A DNA stretch of 64,000 nucleotides from Bacteroidales bacterium (GCA_017399905.1 JAFQAR010000103.1:22590-86589), one strand, 5' to 3'; counted from the stretch's first letter, positions 36,520-44,690 are shown. Made by a program: numbers and translations. The notes: generated by a model not told the origin, from the letters alone.

Positions 36520-37986
36520 ATGAAGAATATATTTAAGCTTTTCGTTGCATTTCTGGCAGTTTTCTTCACAGCTTCTCTGACAGGTTGTGTTGAGGAACAG
36601 TTGGATTCTGCAGATGTCGGATTGCACATCAAGGTGTTCTTCCCGACAAAGGTGGTTGCAGGGCAGCCGATTACCATCAATGGTTCCGGCTTCTCTGAGG
36701 CAACTGAGATTGTGTTCCCAAGTGATGTCGTTGTCAGTAATTTCGAGATCATCAGCAATGACATGATCAGGGTGAATGCTCCGGCTGGCATTTCTGCTGA
36801 AGGTGGACATGTAGTCGTGCGTACTGCTGAGGATGATGCTGAATCACCTCTCCCTCTCACTCTTGGAAAAACAGTCATTTCAGGATATTCACTCCAGTCT
36901 GGTGAATCGATTCAGGGTGGACAGCAGATGACTATCTATGGAACAGACCTCGAATTCATCACTTCCATTGAGCTTATTGACGCTGATGGCAATCCGCTGA
37001 TCATCGATCATAAGGACTTTTACCGCAAGGGTACAAGCTTTATAGTATTCACAGTACCTCAGAACATTTACACAGGTACATTTGCCGGTAAGGTTTCCAC
37101 TTATGACAATCAGACATTCACGATGCCTGAGATCGCCTACGAGCCTGCTCCTACAGGTTACTGGGAGACTGTCAAGACCATTATCTGGAAGAATGAAGAT
37201 CCTGCTGGTAATGGTGCAATCAGCTGGAGCGGTAAGTATCGTTTCGGACTTGAAGGCACTGACGGTAATAACGAGTGTATCGCTCAGATTCCTGCCGAGA
37301 CTTGGGAAAAGATGAAGACCGGTACATTCTATATGGGCTATGCTGATAATGATCCGCAGATCCGTGTAACTACCGGTTGGTGGAGCACTACATGGACTGG
37401 CAACGATATCTTCCCAGGAAATGAACTGATTACCGACAACGGTGACGGTACATATGCTTTGGCTGTTACTCTTGCAGGCGATCCTCTCCTTGATCTTATC
37501 GATCAGCAGCACCTCCTCTTCACTGGTGACCGCTATACTCCTCTTGAACTTTACTTCCTTGAAGAAGTTTGGGTTGAGTTCGGTTCAGGTCCGGAAGAAG
37601 TTGTGATGTGGGAGAATGATGGTTCAACAGGCGAGACTGGCTGGAGTGGAACATACCGTTTCGGTCTTGAGGGAACAGATGGAAATAATGAATGTATTGC
37701 AGAACTGCCTGCTGATTATTGGGAAGTGATCAAGACAGGTACTTTCTATCTGCAGTTCCAGGGTAGTGACTGGATCGATATGAAGATTACCACCGGTTGG
37801 TGGAGTGGCGACTGGAGTGGAGGTAATATCCAGAGCGGCGACGAGCGTTTTGTCGATAATGGTGATGGAACATACACCATAGAAATTGTTCTTGCCGGAG
37901 ATCCTGTCGCAGATCTTGTCGATCAGCAGCATCTGCTCTTCACAGGTGGCGGTTACACTCCGTTGAAGCTGTACTACATGGAATAG
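36520..37986 (+). CDS. SusE/F-position surface glycan-binding lipoprotein with IPT/TIG domains and duplicated C-terminal module
   Basis: 488 residues. Lipobox Cys23 (SLTGC) is followed by two IPT/TIG-like beta-sandwiches (about 35-115: PTKVVAGQPITINGSGFSEA; and about 118-205). Two copies of a roughly 115-residue module follow at about 232-350 and 372-488. Each copy has YRFGLEGTDGNNECIA, VTTGWWS or ITTGWWS, NGDGTY, LAGDP and DQQHLLFTG. The Trp-rich modules are probably glycan-binding, and the duplication would raise avidity. It occupies the SusE/SusF position and ends the operon at a strong terminator. Confidence 0.88.
   Translation: MKNIFKLFVAFLAVFFTASLTGCVEEQLDSADVGLHIKVFFPTKVVAGQPITINGSGFSEATEIVFPSDVVVSNFEIISNDMIRVNAPAGISAEGGHVVVRTAEDDAESPLPLTLGKTVISGYSLQSGESIQGGQQMTIYGTDLEFITSIELIDADGNPLIIDHKDFYRKGTSFIVFTVPQNIYTGTFAGKVSTYDNQTFTMPEIAYEPAPTGYWETVKTIIWKNEDPAGNGAISWSGKYRFGLEGTDGNNECIAQIPAETWEKMKTGTFYMGYADNDPQIRVTTGWWSTTWTGNDIFPGNELITDNGDGTYALAVTLAGDPLLDLIDQQHLLFTGDRYTPLELYFLEEVWVEFGSGPEEVVMWENDGSTGETGWSGTYRFGLEGTDGNNECIAELPADYWEVIKTGTFYLQFQGSDWIDMKITTGWWSGDWSGGNIQSGDERFVDNGDGTYTIEIVLAGDPVADLVDQQHLLFTGGGYTPLKLYYME
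37219..37986 (+). repeat. Internal tandem duplication of a carbohydrate-binding-like module
   Basis: Two in-frame segments, 37219-37560 and 37639-37986, encode similar modules with the shared motifs WSGxYRFGLEGTDGNNEC, TTGWWS and DQQHLLFTG. The DNA has diverged far more than the protein, so the duplication is old and under protein-level selection. Confidence 0.8.
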
Positions 37987-38006
37987 TTATGAGACTATGA
38001 TATATC

Positions 38007-38042
38007 AATCAAGGCTGGTCATTGACCAGCCTTGATTATTTT
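38007..38042 (+). terminator. Rho-independent terminator of the sus-like operon
   Basis: A perfect 14-bp stem (AATCAAGGCTGGTC / GACCAGCCTTGATT) with a 3-base loop is followed by ATTTT. The AT arms also let it act on the convergent flavodoxin-like gene. Confidence 0.92.
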
Positions 38043-38066
38043 CCGGGATTTCCTATCAGGCAGATA

Positions 38067-38711
38067 TTATCTGATGAAATTGGTCATTACCGGTTTTTCC
38101 TTGACAGGGTCAGGGATTCCTGCAGCGCGTCCGGCCTCGATGCATTTGAGCAGCCAGGCCATGTTGCGGCCGAGTTCGCGCATCACCTGCATGCCTTCCT
38201 CGTCCTGACGCACCTGGTCAGGGGTGTTGCCATGCACCATGTTCCAGTATTTTGAAGAGACCACAGGCATTGACGAGATCGTGAAATACTTGTTGATCTG
38301 ATCGAAGGCTGCCGTGGTGCCGCCTCTGCGGGCGCTTACGATGCCCGCTGCCGGCTTGTAGCGGAAGATCTTGCCCTTGCCGTAGAAGGCGCGGTCCATG
38401 AATGATGTGAGGGCTCCCGAAAGGGCCGCATAATGCACAGGGCTTCCGAATACGAAACCGTCCGCCTTCTCCGCCTTGTCAAGGAATCCGTTGACCGGAT
38501 CGTTCATGAAGCAGCGCAGCGACGCCGGCTCTCCATTGGGCCCTCTCTTTATGCACTGCGCGCATCCGAGACATCCGGAAATAGGCTTCACTCCCAGCCA
38601 GATGATCTCCGTCTCCACTCCTGCCGCGTTAAGTTCCTTCTCGACCTCTGTCAGGGCCGTGTATGTACATCCCTCCTTATGAGGACTTCCGTTTACTAAG
38701 AGTACTTTCAT
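38067..38711 (-). CDS. Flavodoxin-fold NAD(P)H-dependent reductase with cysteine motif
   Basis: A cytosolic FMN-binding protein of 214 residues. The N-terminus VLLVNGSPHKEGCTYTAL is the FMN phosphate loop of the NADPH-dependent FMN reductase / iron-sulfur flavoprotein family. GCLGCAQCIKRG supplies closely spaced cysteines as in iron-sulfur flavoproteins, and FGSPVHYAALSG is the second flavin-contact loop. It is a general redox enzyme, possibly a quinone or nitro-compound reductase. It is convergent with the sus operon and its promoter faces the restriction island. Confidence 0.88.
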   Translation of the reverse strand: MKVLLVNGSPHKEGCTYTALTEVEKELNAAGVETEIIWLGVKPISGCLGCAQCIKRGPNGEPASLRCFMNDPVNGFLDKAEKADGFVFGSPVHYAALSGALTSFMDRAFYGKGKIFRYKPAAGIVSARRGGTTAAFDQINKYFTISSMPVVSSKYWNMVHGNTPDQVRQDEEGMQVMRELGRNMAWLLKCIEAGRAAGIPDPVKEKPVMTNFIR

Positions 38712-38758
38712 GGTATCAAGCTAATTTTAATGTCAGGGAAAAGATTGTTTCGATATTT

Positions 38759-38790
38759 CAAAGTTAGGGAATTATTGTAAATCTTACAAA
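38759..38790 (-). promoter_or_regulatory. Promoter of the flavodoxin-fold reductase gene
   Basis: On the minus strand TTTG, a 20-base spacer and TAACTTTG match the consensus closely. The -33 box overlaps one arm of a palindrome at 38775-38789. Confidence 0.75.
38775..38789. promoter_or_regulatory. Palindrome TTGTAA-N3-TTACAA, possible operator
   Basis: A perfect 6-bp inverted repeat that covers the -33 region of the leftward flavodoxin promoter. It shares TTGTAA with the palindrome near the controller-gene start, so it may be a second binding site for the controller protein. That link is inference. Confidence 0.4.
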
Positions 38791-38829
38791 TGGTCGGGTT
38801 TCATAAAATTTTGTGCTAATTATAGTATG

Positions 38830-38860
38830 TTGATATCAATAAGCCGCATTTGTAACTTTG
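38830..38860 (+). promoter_or_regulatory. Promoter of the controller-restriction endonuclease operon
   Basis: TTG, a 20-base spacer and TAACTTTG. Its -7 box is identical to that of the divergent flavodoxin promoter. Confidence 0.75.
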
Positions 38861-38862
38861 TG

Positions 38863-38874
38863 ATTGTAAACAAT
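38863..38874. promoter_or_regulatory. Palindrome ATTGT-AA-ACAAT at the predicted transcription start
   Basis: A perfect 5-bp inverted repeat placed 3 bases after the -7 box, where a bound repressor would block the controller/restriction operon. Candidate C-protein operator. Confidence 0.45.
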
Positions 38875-38892
38875 TATAATATAAAGACTTGT

Positions 38893-39105
38893 ATGTATAA
38901 GGAACCTATTCTTGTGAGATTCGGGAAGAGAATTCAAGATTGTCGTAAAGAAAGACAATTGTCTCAGGAGCAGTTGGCTGAACTTGCCGGTTTCCATCGT
39001 ACTTATATCGGTATGATAGAAAGGGCAGAAAGGAATATTACACTTTGCAATATTGAGAAGCTTGCTAAAGCTCTTCAAATCGATATATGTGATCTGCTTA
39101 AATAA
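38893..39105 (+). CDS. XRE-type controller protein of a restriction-modification system (C protein)
   Basis: From the ATG that starts MYKEP it is a 70-residue, single-domain HTH protein. The block RIQDCRKERQLSQEQLAELA, then GFHRTYIGMIERAERNITL and IEKLAKALQ, is very close to known C proteins, which delay restriction-enzyme expression until methylation is complete. An upstream ATG would add 22 residues but lies before the predicted transcription start, so I rejected it. The stop is 5 bases before the nuclease ATG, the usual C-R operon layout. Composition is clearly AT-richer than the flanking genes. Confidence 0.88.
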   Translation: MYKEPILVRFGKRIQDCRKERQLSQEQLAELAGFHRTYIGMIERAERNITLCNIEKLAKALQIDICDLLK

Positions 39106-39110
39106 AGGTT

Positions 39111-41090
39111 ATGTTTTTCTTTTTTGATAGAGCGGAGGAGGATCGTCAATCTGTTGCCGGCAGATACTTCAGGATTCATGGCGATAATATTGTCGAATGT
39201 GAAAGGACGTTAGAACTTATAAGAGATGCGTATTCCGGAGTACTTACGTTACAGGAATCACCTTTATATAAACCCAAGTATATTCTTTCTTTCAATTCAG
39301 GATGCTACGTAATAGAACTCTTGTCCGGTCATAACAGGTGGGGTGTAGATGTTGTGTCCGTTATGCAGGAAAATGGTGGAATTATTCACGAAGGTGCGGA
39401 TTCATACGTCACGGAGCTCATAGGAGAGGAGGAATATGTAATCTTTGCTTTGGAATACTGTTCCGCTTTGCCTGCTGGAAATAATGCATGGCAAAGAAGC
39501 GGTAGAGCGTTATCTTCTGTTATGGCAGGGGTTCCATACCTTTATTTTACAGAAATAGGAGGTGTGGAATTGGATGAGGAAAGGAATGTTAAAGCTCCAA
39601 GATTTCCTAATCCAGTGGTTCCTTTTTCATATGTTTCTACTTCAGAACGATATAAATGTTGCTGTATACCTGTATATAAACCACATCCTTCCATTACTCA
39701 GGAAACCTATGATAAGTATGAAAAGATCATAGGGCTAAAACAAAGTCTGGAGATTGTAAAGGGATTAATGGAAAAGGAGGATATAAGTCAGCAACTTGAG
39801 ATCCTTACAAGAAAAAATATAGAGCTGGTGAAACTGTTGTCATACAGCAGACGATTGAATGATACATTAAGAAACGAAGACTGGACGAATTTTTTGTATG
39901 CTGACAATCCGGTTCAGTGGCTGGTGGAAAATACGGCAGATTTAAAATGGAAAAAGAAATCGGCAGGTAAAGTTCGTGTATCAGAGTCATACAGGCAATT
40001 GATATCATTTGTTAATGATTGTCAGTACAAGACAATCGGAAGCAAGGATCTTCCTATATGTATAGTTCCTCAGGATTGCATCAGCCGGTTTGAGGATGAG
40101 CTGCACATGATATATCCGGATCTGGAGATACATTTTGATGGAAGCAGGCCTCTTGCAATTGCATGGATAACCGGTTTTAAACCGCGTGGAGATGATTCGC
40201 GTCCTGATAGAGGCTTGGTTCCATTAGCTCGGATGACGATAGGGGCCGATGTTGATTTGATGTCTGTGGTTTCAGGCCCGGCTAAAGCTATTACATGGCA
40301 AAAGATGGAGAGCTCCATTGATGAGCTTTGTGCTGAAAATGGACTTTGGAGAGCTATCTTTAAATTAAGTAACCATATTCTGATCGATAGTGCGACTATT
40401 GATAAACCAAGATTTTATTCTCAAAAGATTGCAATAAAAACAAATAGAGATGCCTTGACCTTTCCTTTGGCTAAGGATCCGAAAGAGTTTACAGAGGATG
40501 ATACTGACTGTGCTATACATCAGATTTTTGCTCATAAGGAAAATATGGGAATCCTGGAGGGAATGTGTAATCCTCCAGGAGGAGACTGGTCTGGAGTCAG
40601 TTGTTTAGGGAGTGATATTGAATATAGATGGACATCTTTACCGAGAGTGTCAAGAAATCAAGGAAAGAGACCTGACCATGTGATTCAGATTATTCAAGAT
40701 GAAGTGGATTTGTTCTTTATCATTGAATCAAAAGAAATTGCAAGAGATCTGGAGGACAATGTCGGACAACACCTTGCTGCGTATCTGCATGAACTGTTCT
40801 TAAGCATGCCGACAGCTAAAAAGAATGAGAAAGGAGAATGGCGCAGTATGGAGGATGATATTCCAGTACTCAAGCCCCGAAAAATGATATCTATAGGGGC
40901 ATTTATGTATAGTGATTCCGATGAAATGGAAGAACATCGTACGCGTGGAGGCTTGGATGCCGTCATAGCGTTTCAGTTAGGACAAGAATCAATAGTTCAT
41001 GTCTTGGATAGATCTTTGGATAGGTCTGTGGAGAGTGTGCTGTTACAGATCGAACAGGTTATGGCAGGGTTTGAAGTTCAAGTATACTGA
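39111..41090 (+). CDS. Putative type II restriction endonuclease, PD-(D/E)XK fold, 659 residues
   Basis: I do not recognise the full-length family. The clearest motif is a PD-(D/E)XK core: KRPDHVIQI (Asp about 522) followed about 17 residues later by LFFIIESKEIA (Glu and Lys about 539-541), flanked by hydrophobic strands. The N-terminal 500 residues are unassigned; residues 150-230 mix aromatic-rich strands and a helical segment. It is much larger than DpnII or MboI nucleases (under 300 residues). Its place, directly behind a C protein and facing two methyltransferases, is the main reason for calling it the restriction subunit. Its 3' end overlaps the end of the convergent methyltransferase gene by 48 bases. 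Confidence 0.7.
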   Translation: MFFFFDRAEEDRQSVAGRYFRIHGDNIVECERTLELIRDAYSGVLTLQESPLYKPKYILSFNSGCYVIELLSGHNRWGVDVVSVMQENGGIIHEGADSYVTELIGEEEYVIFALEYCSALPAGNNAWQRSGRALSSVMAGVPYLYFTEIGGVELDEERNVKAPRFPNPVVPFSYVSTSERYKCCCIPVYKPHPSITQETYDKYEKIIGLKQSLEIVKGLMEKEDISQQLEILTRKNIELVKLLSYSRRLNDTLRNEDWTNFLYADNPVQWLVENTADLKWKKKSAGKVRVSESYRQLISFVNDCQYKTIGSKDLPICIVPQDCISRFEDELHMIYPDLEIHFDGSRPLAIAWITGFKPRGDDSRPDRGLVPLARMTIGADVDLMSVVSGPAKAITWQKMESSIDELCAENGLWRAIFKLSNHILIDSATIDKPRFYSQKIAIKTNRDALTFPLAKDPKEFTEDDTDCAIHQIFAHKENMGILEGMCNPPGGDWSGVSCLGSDIEYRWTSLPRVSRNQGKRPDHVIQIIQDEVDLFFIIESKEIARDLEDNVGQHLAAYLHELFLSMPTAKKNEKGEWRSMEDDIPVLKPRKMISIGAFMYSDSDEMEEHRTRGGLDAVIAFQLGQESIVHVLDRSLDRSVESVLLQIEQVMAGFEVQVY

Positions 41091-41879
41091 TTCTTGAATA
41101 GTCTCTTTTTTTGAGTCCATTACTTTCTTGAAGCTGGAATTACCGGTATAGATTTCAAATTTATGCCGGTAGAGATCTTGAGGGGGAGCATAGGCATATT
41201 GTCTGTCTCCTGCGGTGCCGTCAAATGTAAGCATCCAATTTGCTCCAATGCTGTTAAGCCTTTCTAATTCAGAATAGAAATCTGATAAACAGAAAGGAGT
41301 GTGGGTGTATCTGTCTTTTGTCCCTCCGTAAGGGGGATCAAGAAAAACAAAGTCACCTTTTTTCACTTCAGATAATAACTCTCTATAATCACAGTTCCTA
41401 AATGTGAATTTTGCTATAGCTGCGCTCCATTGCTCTATGATATTGCGTAATGAATCCGGGTTTATGCCAGGCCGCGACAAGTGGAAGGAGTTGTTGAAAT
41501 TTCCCTCAGAATTGTAACGGATCATGCCGTTTACGCAGGTTCTGGTAAGGAAAAGAAAGTCGTGGCAATTCCTGCTCTTGTTGAACCTGTCGCGGATCTT
41601 ATAATATACGTCAGGTCCGTTTAACTGAAGATCTTCCCAGCGGATCTGATATTCATCAGCAACAAGATAGGGTTCATTTTTAATGGCGTTCCATAAATCT
41701 ATAAGTTCGGGAATAATATCCCCGGCCATACCTTTATCACATAAAGAGTATGGCAACATCGCACCACCTCCAACGAAGGGTTCGAAATAAGTTTCCCCAT
41801 AAGAGATGTATGAAGCAAGTTGTTTTGCAACAGGTCGTTTGCTGCCAGACCACTTTATAACAGCTGGATATGATTTCAT
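41043..41879 (-). CDS. DNA adenine methyltransferase, D12 class (Dam/DpnM-like)
   Basis: 278 residues, alpha-type N6-adenine methyltransferase. Motif X IKWSGSKR at the N-terminus, motif I FEPFVGGGAML (S-adenosylmethionine binding) and motif IV FLDPPYGG (catalytic) are in the order of Dam, DpnM and M.MboI. It protects host DNA from the neighbouring nuclease. Its start directly abuts the stop of the second methyltransferase. GATC is the likeliest site for this class when paired with a DpnA-like enzyme, but that is inference. Confidence 0.9.
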   Translation of the reverse strand: MKSYPAVIKWSGSKRPVAKQLASYISYGETYFEPFVGGGAMLPYSLCDKGMAGDIIPELIDLWNAIKNEPYLVADEYQIRWEDLQLNGPDVYYKIRDRFNKSRNCHDFLFLTRTCVNGMIRYNSEGNFNNSFHLSRPGINPDSLRNIIEQWSAAIAKFTFRNCDYRELLSEVKKGDFVFLDPPYGGTKDRYTHTPFCLSDFYSELERLNSIGANWMLTFDGTAGDRQYAYAPPQDLYRHKFEIYTGNSSFKKVMDSKKETIQESVYLNFKPCHNLFDL

Positions 41880-42701
41880 TTAATACAACAATCTTGTCGA
41901 TTTTTCTAAATAGTGTTTCAATCTTTTACAAGCCAGTTCATAAAAATCTGGGTTTATCTCAAAACCATAAACAGTCATTCCATATTCGAGACCTGCAATC
42001 ATTTCTGTGCCGGAACCGGCAAACGGAACTAAAAGTTTACCTCCTTTCACTCCTGCAATTGTTAATATTCTTTCCGCAACACGTAATGGTTTTTGTGTAG
42101 GGTGTGTTCCGAACATCAACTCTTCTTTGGTCTTGTTGTTAGGAATATCCCAAACTGTCCTCATCTGTTTCCCGGGTTCTTTCAGGAGGTCGGAAGAACT
42201 GAAATAAGCTTTTGAATCTTCATAGTTGAATGTATATTTCCGGTTCTTTTCTCCTCCTTTATGAACCCAAAGAATCGTTTCATGACTGGCTGTCAGTCTT
42301 CTTCCTGATAAGTTGGGGAAGGAATTCCTTTTATACCAGACAACTTCGTTTATTATTTCTAAACCTAATAATTGGCAACAAACATTGACAAAGCCGGAGT
42401 TGTGATAGGTTGAGTGAATCCAGATGGATCCGGTTGGTTTAATGATTCGTTTGAGTTCTTTAAGCCAGAAATAGGTGCCTGTAAAAGAGTCATTTTGAGA
42501 TAACAGGTCCCATGCTTCATTTGTAAGTTTCCATTCACCTCCAAAACCTTTTAATTTTTCCTTATTCCCATAACTCCAACTTTTCGTACTTGATGCACCA
42601 TATGGAGGATCTACTATACATAGGTCAAAGGAGTCATTCTCCAATTTGGGAAGTCCCATGTAAGTGTCTGCAAGATTAAGGTTTATGGTGTTGGTTATCA
42701 T
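41880..42701 (-). CDS. DNA methyltransferase, DpnA-like (D21/beta class)
   Basis: 273 residues from the ATG; a TTG three codons upstream is less likely. Catalytic motif IV CIVDPPYGA comes first and the cofactor motif I PFAGSGTEM last, the beta-class order. The segments SFPNLSGRRLTASHETILW, KQMRTVWDIP and THPTQKP line up with M.DpnA from memory. In DpnII and MboI systems such a second enzyme methylates incoming single-stranded DNA. It is first in the two-gene methyltransferase unit, with zero bases before the second gene. Confidence 0.9.
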   Translation of the reverse strand: MITNTINLNLADTYMGLPKLENDSFDLCIVDPPYGASSTKSWSYGNKEKLKGFGGEWKLTNEAWDLLSQNDSFTGTYFWLKELKRIIKPTGSIWIHSTYHNSGFVNVCCQLLGLEIINEVVWYKRNSFPNLSGRRLTASHETILWVHKGGEKNRKYTFNYEDSKAYFSSSDLLKEPGKQMRTVWDIPNNKTKEELMFGTHPTQKPLRVAERILTIAGVKGGKLLVPFAGSGTEMIAGLEYGMTVYGFEINPDFYELACKRLKHYLEKSTRLLY

Positions 42702-42776
42702 TAAATTCAAATTTATATGGAAATTTCCATGAATAGCTTATACTGATTTACCTGTAATCAGCAGATACAATCTTTG

Positions 42777-42784
42777 CAAAAGTA
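42777..42784 (-). promoter_or_regulatory. -7 element upstream of the methyltransferase genes
   Basis: TACTTTTG on the minus strand fits TAnnTTTG and lies about 75 bases upstream of the methyltransferase ATG. The -33 box is not recognisable. Confidence 0.4.
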
Positions 42785-42838
42785 AGAAAAAAGAATCACT
42801 TTGCATTAAAAAGATAGATACGGACTCCTATCTTACCA

Positions 42839-43645
42839 TCATGAGAGTTTGAGGGTAAGGGCGATGAAGTCTTCGACGCTGAGGCGCTCGGGGCGGAGTT
42901 CGAAGACCGGGTCGGCGACAAAGGCGGCGAGCTGCTCGTCGCTCCAGGCCTCGCGGTCCGCCTTGGCGCGGATGAGCGGCTTGAGCGAGTTGCGCAGCGT
43001 CTTGCGGCGCTGGTTGAATCCGGTCTTCACGACGGTCTTGAAGAGAGCTTCATCACATCCCAGTTCGGAACGCCGGTTGCGGACAAGCCTGATGACTGCC
43101 GACTTGACTTTCGGAGGCGGATTGAATGCCCCTTCGCCGACGGTGATCAGATATTCTATGTCATACCAGGCCTGGAGAAGCACGGAGAGGATGCCGTATG
43201 TCTTTGTTCCGGGCTTTTCCGCTATGCGCTCGGCGACCTCCTTCTGTATCATGCACACCACCTGCGGCACCTGTTCCTTGTAGTCGAGGATCTTGAAGAA
43301 TATCTGCGACGATATGTTGTAAGGGAAATTACCGATCACGCAGAATCTGCCGTCGAAGAAGTTCTCCAGCCTGAGCTTCAGAAAATCGGCCTCGATGAGC
43401 CTTCCGTTCACCTGAGGGAAGTGCATGAGCAGGTAGTCTACCGACTCTGTGTCGATCTCCACCATCCGCAGGTCGACTTCCGGTCTCTGCAGCAGATACT
43501 GTGTCAGCACGCCCATTCCCGGGCCGACCTCCAGCGTCGGCATGGTGACTCCGTCAGGTACCGTAAGTGCTTCCGCTATCCTCTGTGCAATCGACAGATC
43601 TGTCAAGAAATGCTGGCCCAAGGCCTTCTTAGCTCTAACTTCCAT
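42839..43645 (-). CDS. rsmA: 16S rRNA (adenine1518/1519-N6)-dimethyltransferase
   Basis: It dimethylates two adjacent adenines in the 3' hairpin of 16S rRNA during late small-subunit assembly. From the ATG giving [14 protein letters not shown] it has 268 residues, the normal length. The SAM-binding [14 protein letters not shown], the acidic MVEID and the catalytic [12 protein letters not shown] are intact, followed by [15 protein letters not shown] content returns to the genome average here, marking the right border of the restriction island. Confidence 0.96.
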   Translation of the reverse strand: MEVRAKKALGQHFLTDLSIAQRIAEALTVPDGVTMPTLEVGPGMGVLTQYLLQRPEVDLRMVEIDTESVDYLLMHFPQVNGRLIEADFLKLRLENFFDGRFCVIGNFPYNISSQIFFKILDYKEQVPQVVCMIQKEVAERIAEKPGTKTYGILSVLLQAWYDIEYLITVGEGAFNPPPKVKSAVIRLVRNRRSELGCDEALFKTVVKTGFNQRRKTLRNSLKPLIRAKADREAWSDEQLAAFVADPVFELRPERLSVEDFIALTLKLS

Positions 43646-43717
43646 ATCGGTATGAATAAATGGATAAAACAACCGGCAATGCTGCAGGAATCAGCTGAAG
43701 TATGCAGCATTGTCATG

Positions 43718-43749
43718 CAAATATAATGGCTTTCATGTTAATAAGCCAA
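43718..43749 (-). promoter_or_regulatory. Promoter for rsmA
   Basis: On the minus strand TTG, 21 bases, TATATTTG; the -7 box lies about 70 bases upstream of the ATG. Confidence 0.65.
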
Positions 43750-43808
43750 ATTTCGGCTGGGAGTATTGAATAAATTCATTTATCTTTACTTTCTAAAACC
43801 TTTGAATT

Positions 43809-44606
43809 ATGAAACATGGATTTTTTTATGCGGTTATGGCGGCGTTGACATTATTTCTGTCTTCTTGTGCCTCAGAAGAAGCAAAGCCACTTGTACTGTA
43901 TTATTCCCAGACAGGTGCTACCGAGGCTGTTGTAATGGAACTTCAGCGCGTCCTGGGTGCTGATGTCGAATCAGTGGAACTGAAGAACCCTTATTCCGGT
44001 ACATATGGTGAGACGATCGCCAGAGTAAGTCAGGAAAGGCAGGACGGCGTTCTTCCTGAACTGAACCCATTGAAATCGGACCTTTCGAAGTATGATGTCG
44101 TATTTCTCGCTTATCCGATCTGGTTCGGTTCATATGCACCTCCGATCGCTTCCTTGGTGAAGGAATATGATTTTGCCGGCAAGAAGGTCGTTACTCTATG
44201 TACATTCGGAAGCGGCGGACTGGAACAGGCTGTGCAGGATCTGAAGAAGGCTCTCCCAAAGGCTGAAATCGCAGAAAACCATTTCGGTATCCGTAATGCC
44301 CGCATCGGCTCGGCTGCAAAGGAACTGAACAGGTTTCTCATTGAGAATTCATATATCGAAGGTGAGGTGGCCGCTCTTCCGGAATATTCGGAGATGGCAC
44401 CTGTGACAGAAGAGGAGAAGCAGATCTTCGACGCAGCATGTGGAAGCTATCAGTTCCCGTTGGGTACTCCTGTACGTGCTGGAAAGCGAGTTACAGAGGA
44501 TTCTGTAGATTATGTCTATGAGGTAGAGAGTAATGGTGGAGCCTGCACGATCTATGTGACCGTGGTCAATGGTGCTGAACCGGAATTCACAAGAGTAGTG
44601 CGGTAA
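43809..44606 (+). CDS. Flavodoxin-domain lipoprotein
   Basis: 265 residues. A lipoprotein signal (LFLSSC, Cys20) precedes a flavodoxin domain: LVLYYSQTGATEAVV is the FMN phosphate loop, followed by AYPIWFGSYAPPIASLV and CTFGSGGLEQAV. A C-terminal extension of about 70 residues lacks a known motif. Flavodoxins are normally cytosolic, so a lipid-anchored copy implies periplasmic or outer-membrane redox work. The partner is unknown. A TATCTTTA box, one base off the -7 consensus, lies 20 bases upstream, and a clear terminator follows. Confidence 0.85.
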   Translation: MKHGFFYAVMAALTLFLSSCASEEAKPLVLYYSQTGATEAVVMELQRVLGADVESVELKNPYSGTYGETIARVSQERQDGVLPELNPLKSDLSKYDVVFLAYPIWFGSYAPPIASLVKEYDFAGKKVVTLCTFGSGGLEQAVQDLKKALPKAEIAENHFGIRNARIGSAAKELNRFLIENSYIEGEVAALPEYSEMAPVTEEEKQIFDAACGSYQFPLGTPVRAGKRVTEDSVDYVYEVESNGGACTIYVTVVNGAEPEFTRVVR

Positions 44607-44652
44607 TATGGCCTTACCGGACATCTGTCCGTACATCATTTCTCAATATAAT

Positions 44653-44690
44653 GATCCCGACGTTTACTATTGTTCGTCGGGATCTTTGTA
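44653..44690 (+). terminator. Rho-independent terminator after the flavodoxin lipoprotein gene
   Basis: A perfect 10-bp stem (GATCCCGACG / CGTCGGGATC) with a 12-base loop, then TTTGTATTCTT. Confidence 0.85.

Noticed and set aside
37219-37986. CRISPR array or short tandem repeats
   Set aside because: The repeated units are about 115-codon protein modules, not short DNA repeats with spacers; no CRISPR array or cas gene was seen anywhere in the window.
38827-38892. 22-residue N-terminal extension of the controller protein
   Set aside because: The upstream ATG lies before the predicted transcription start and the extension has no similarity to C proteins.
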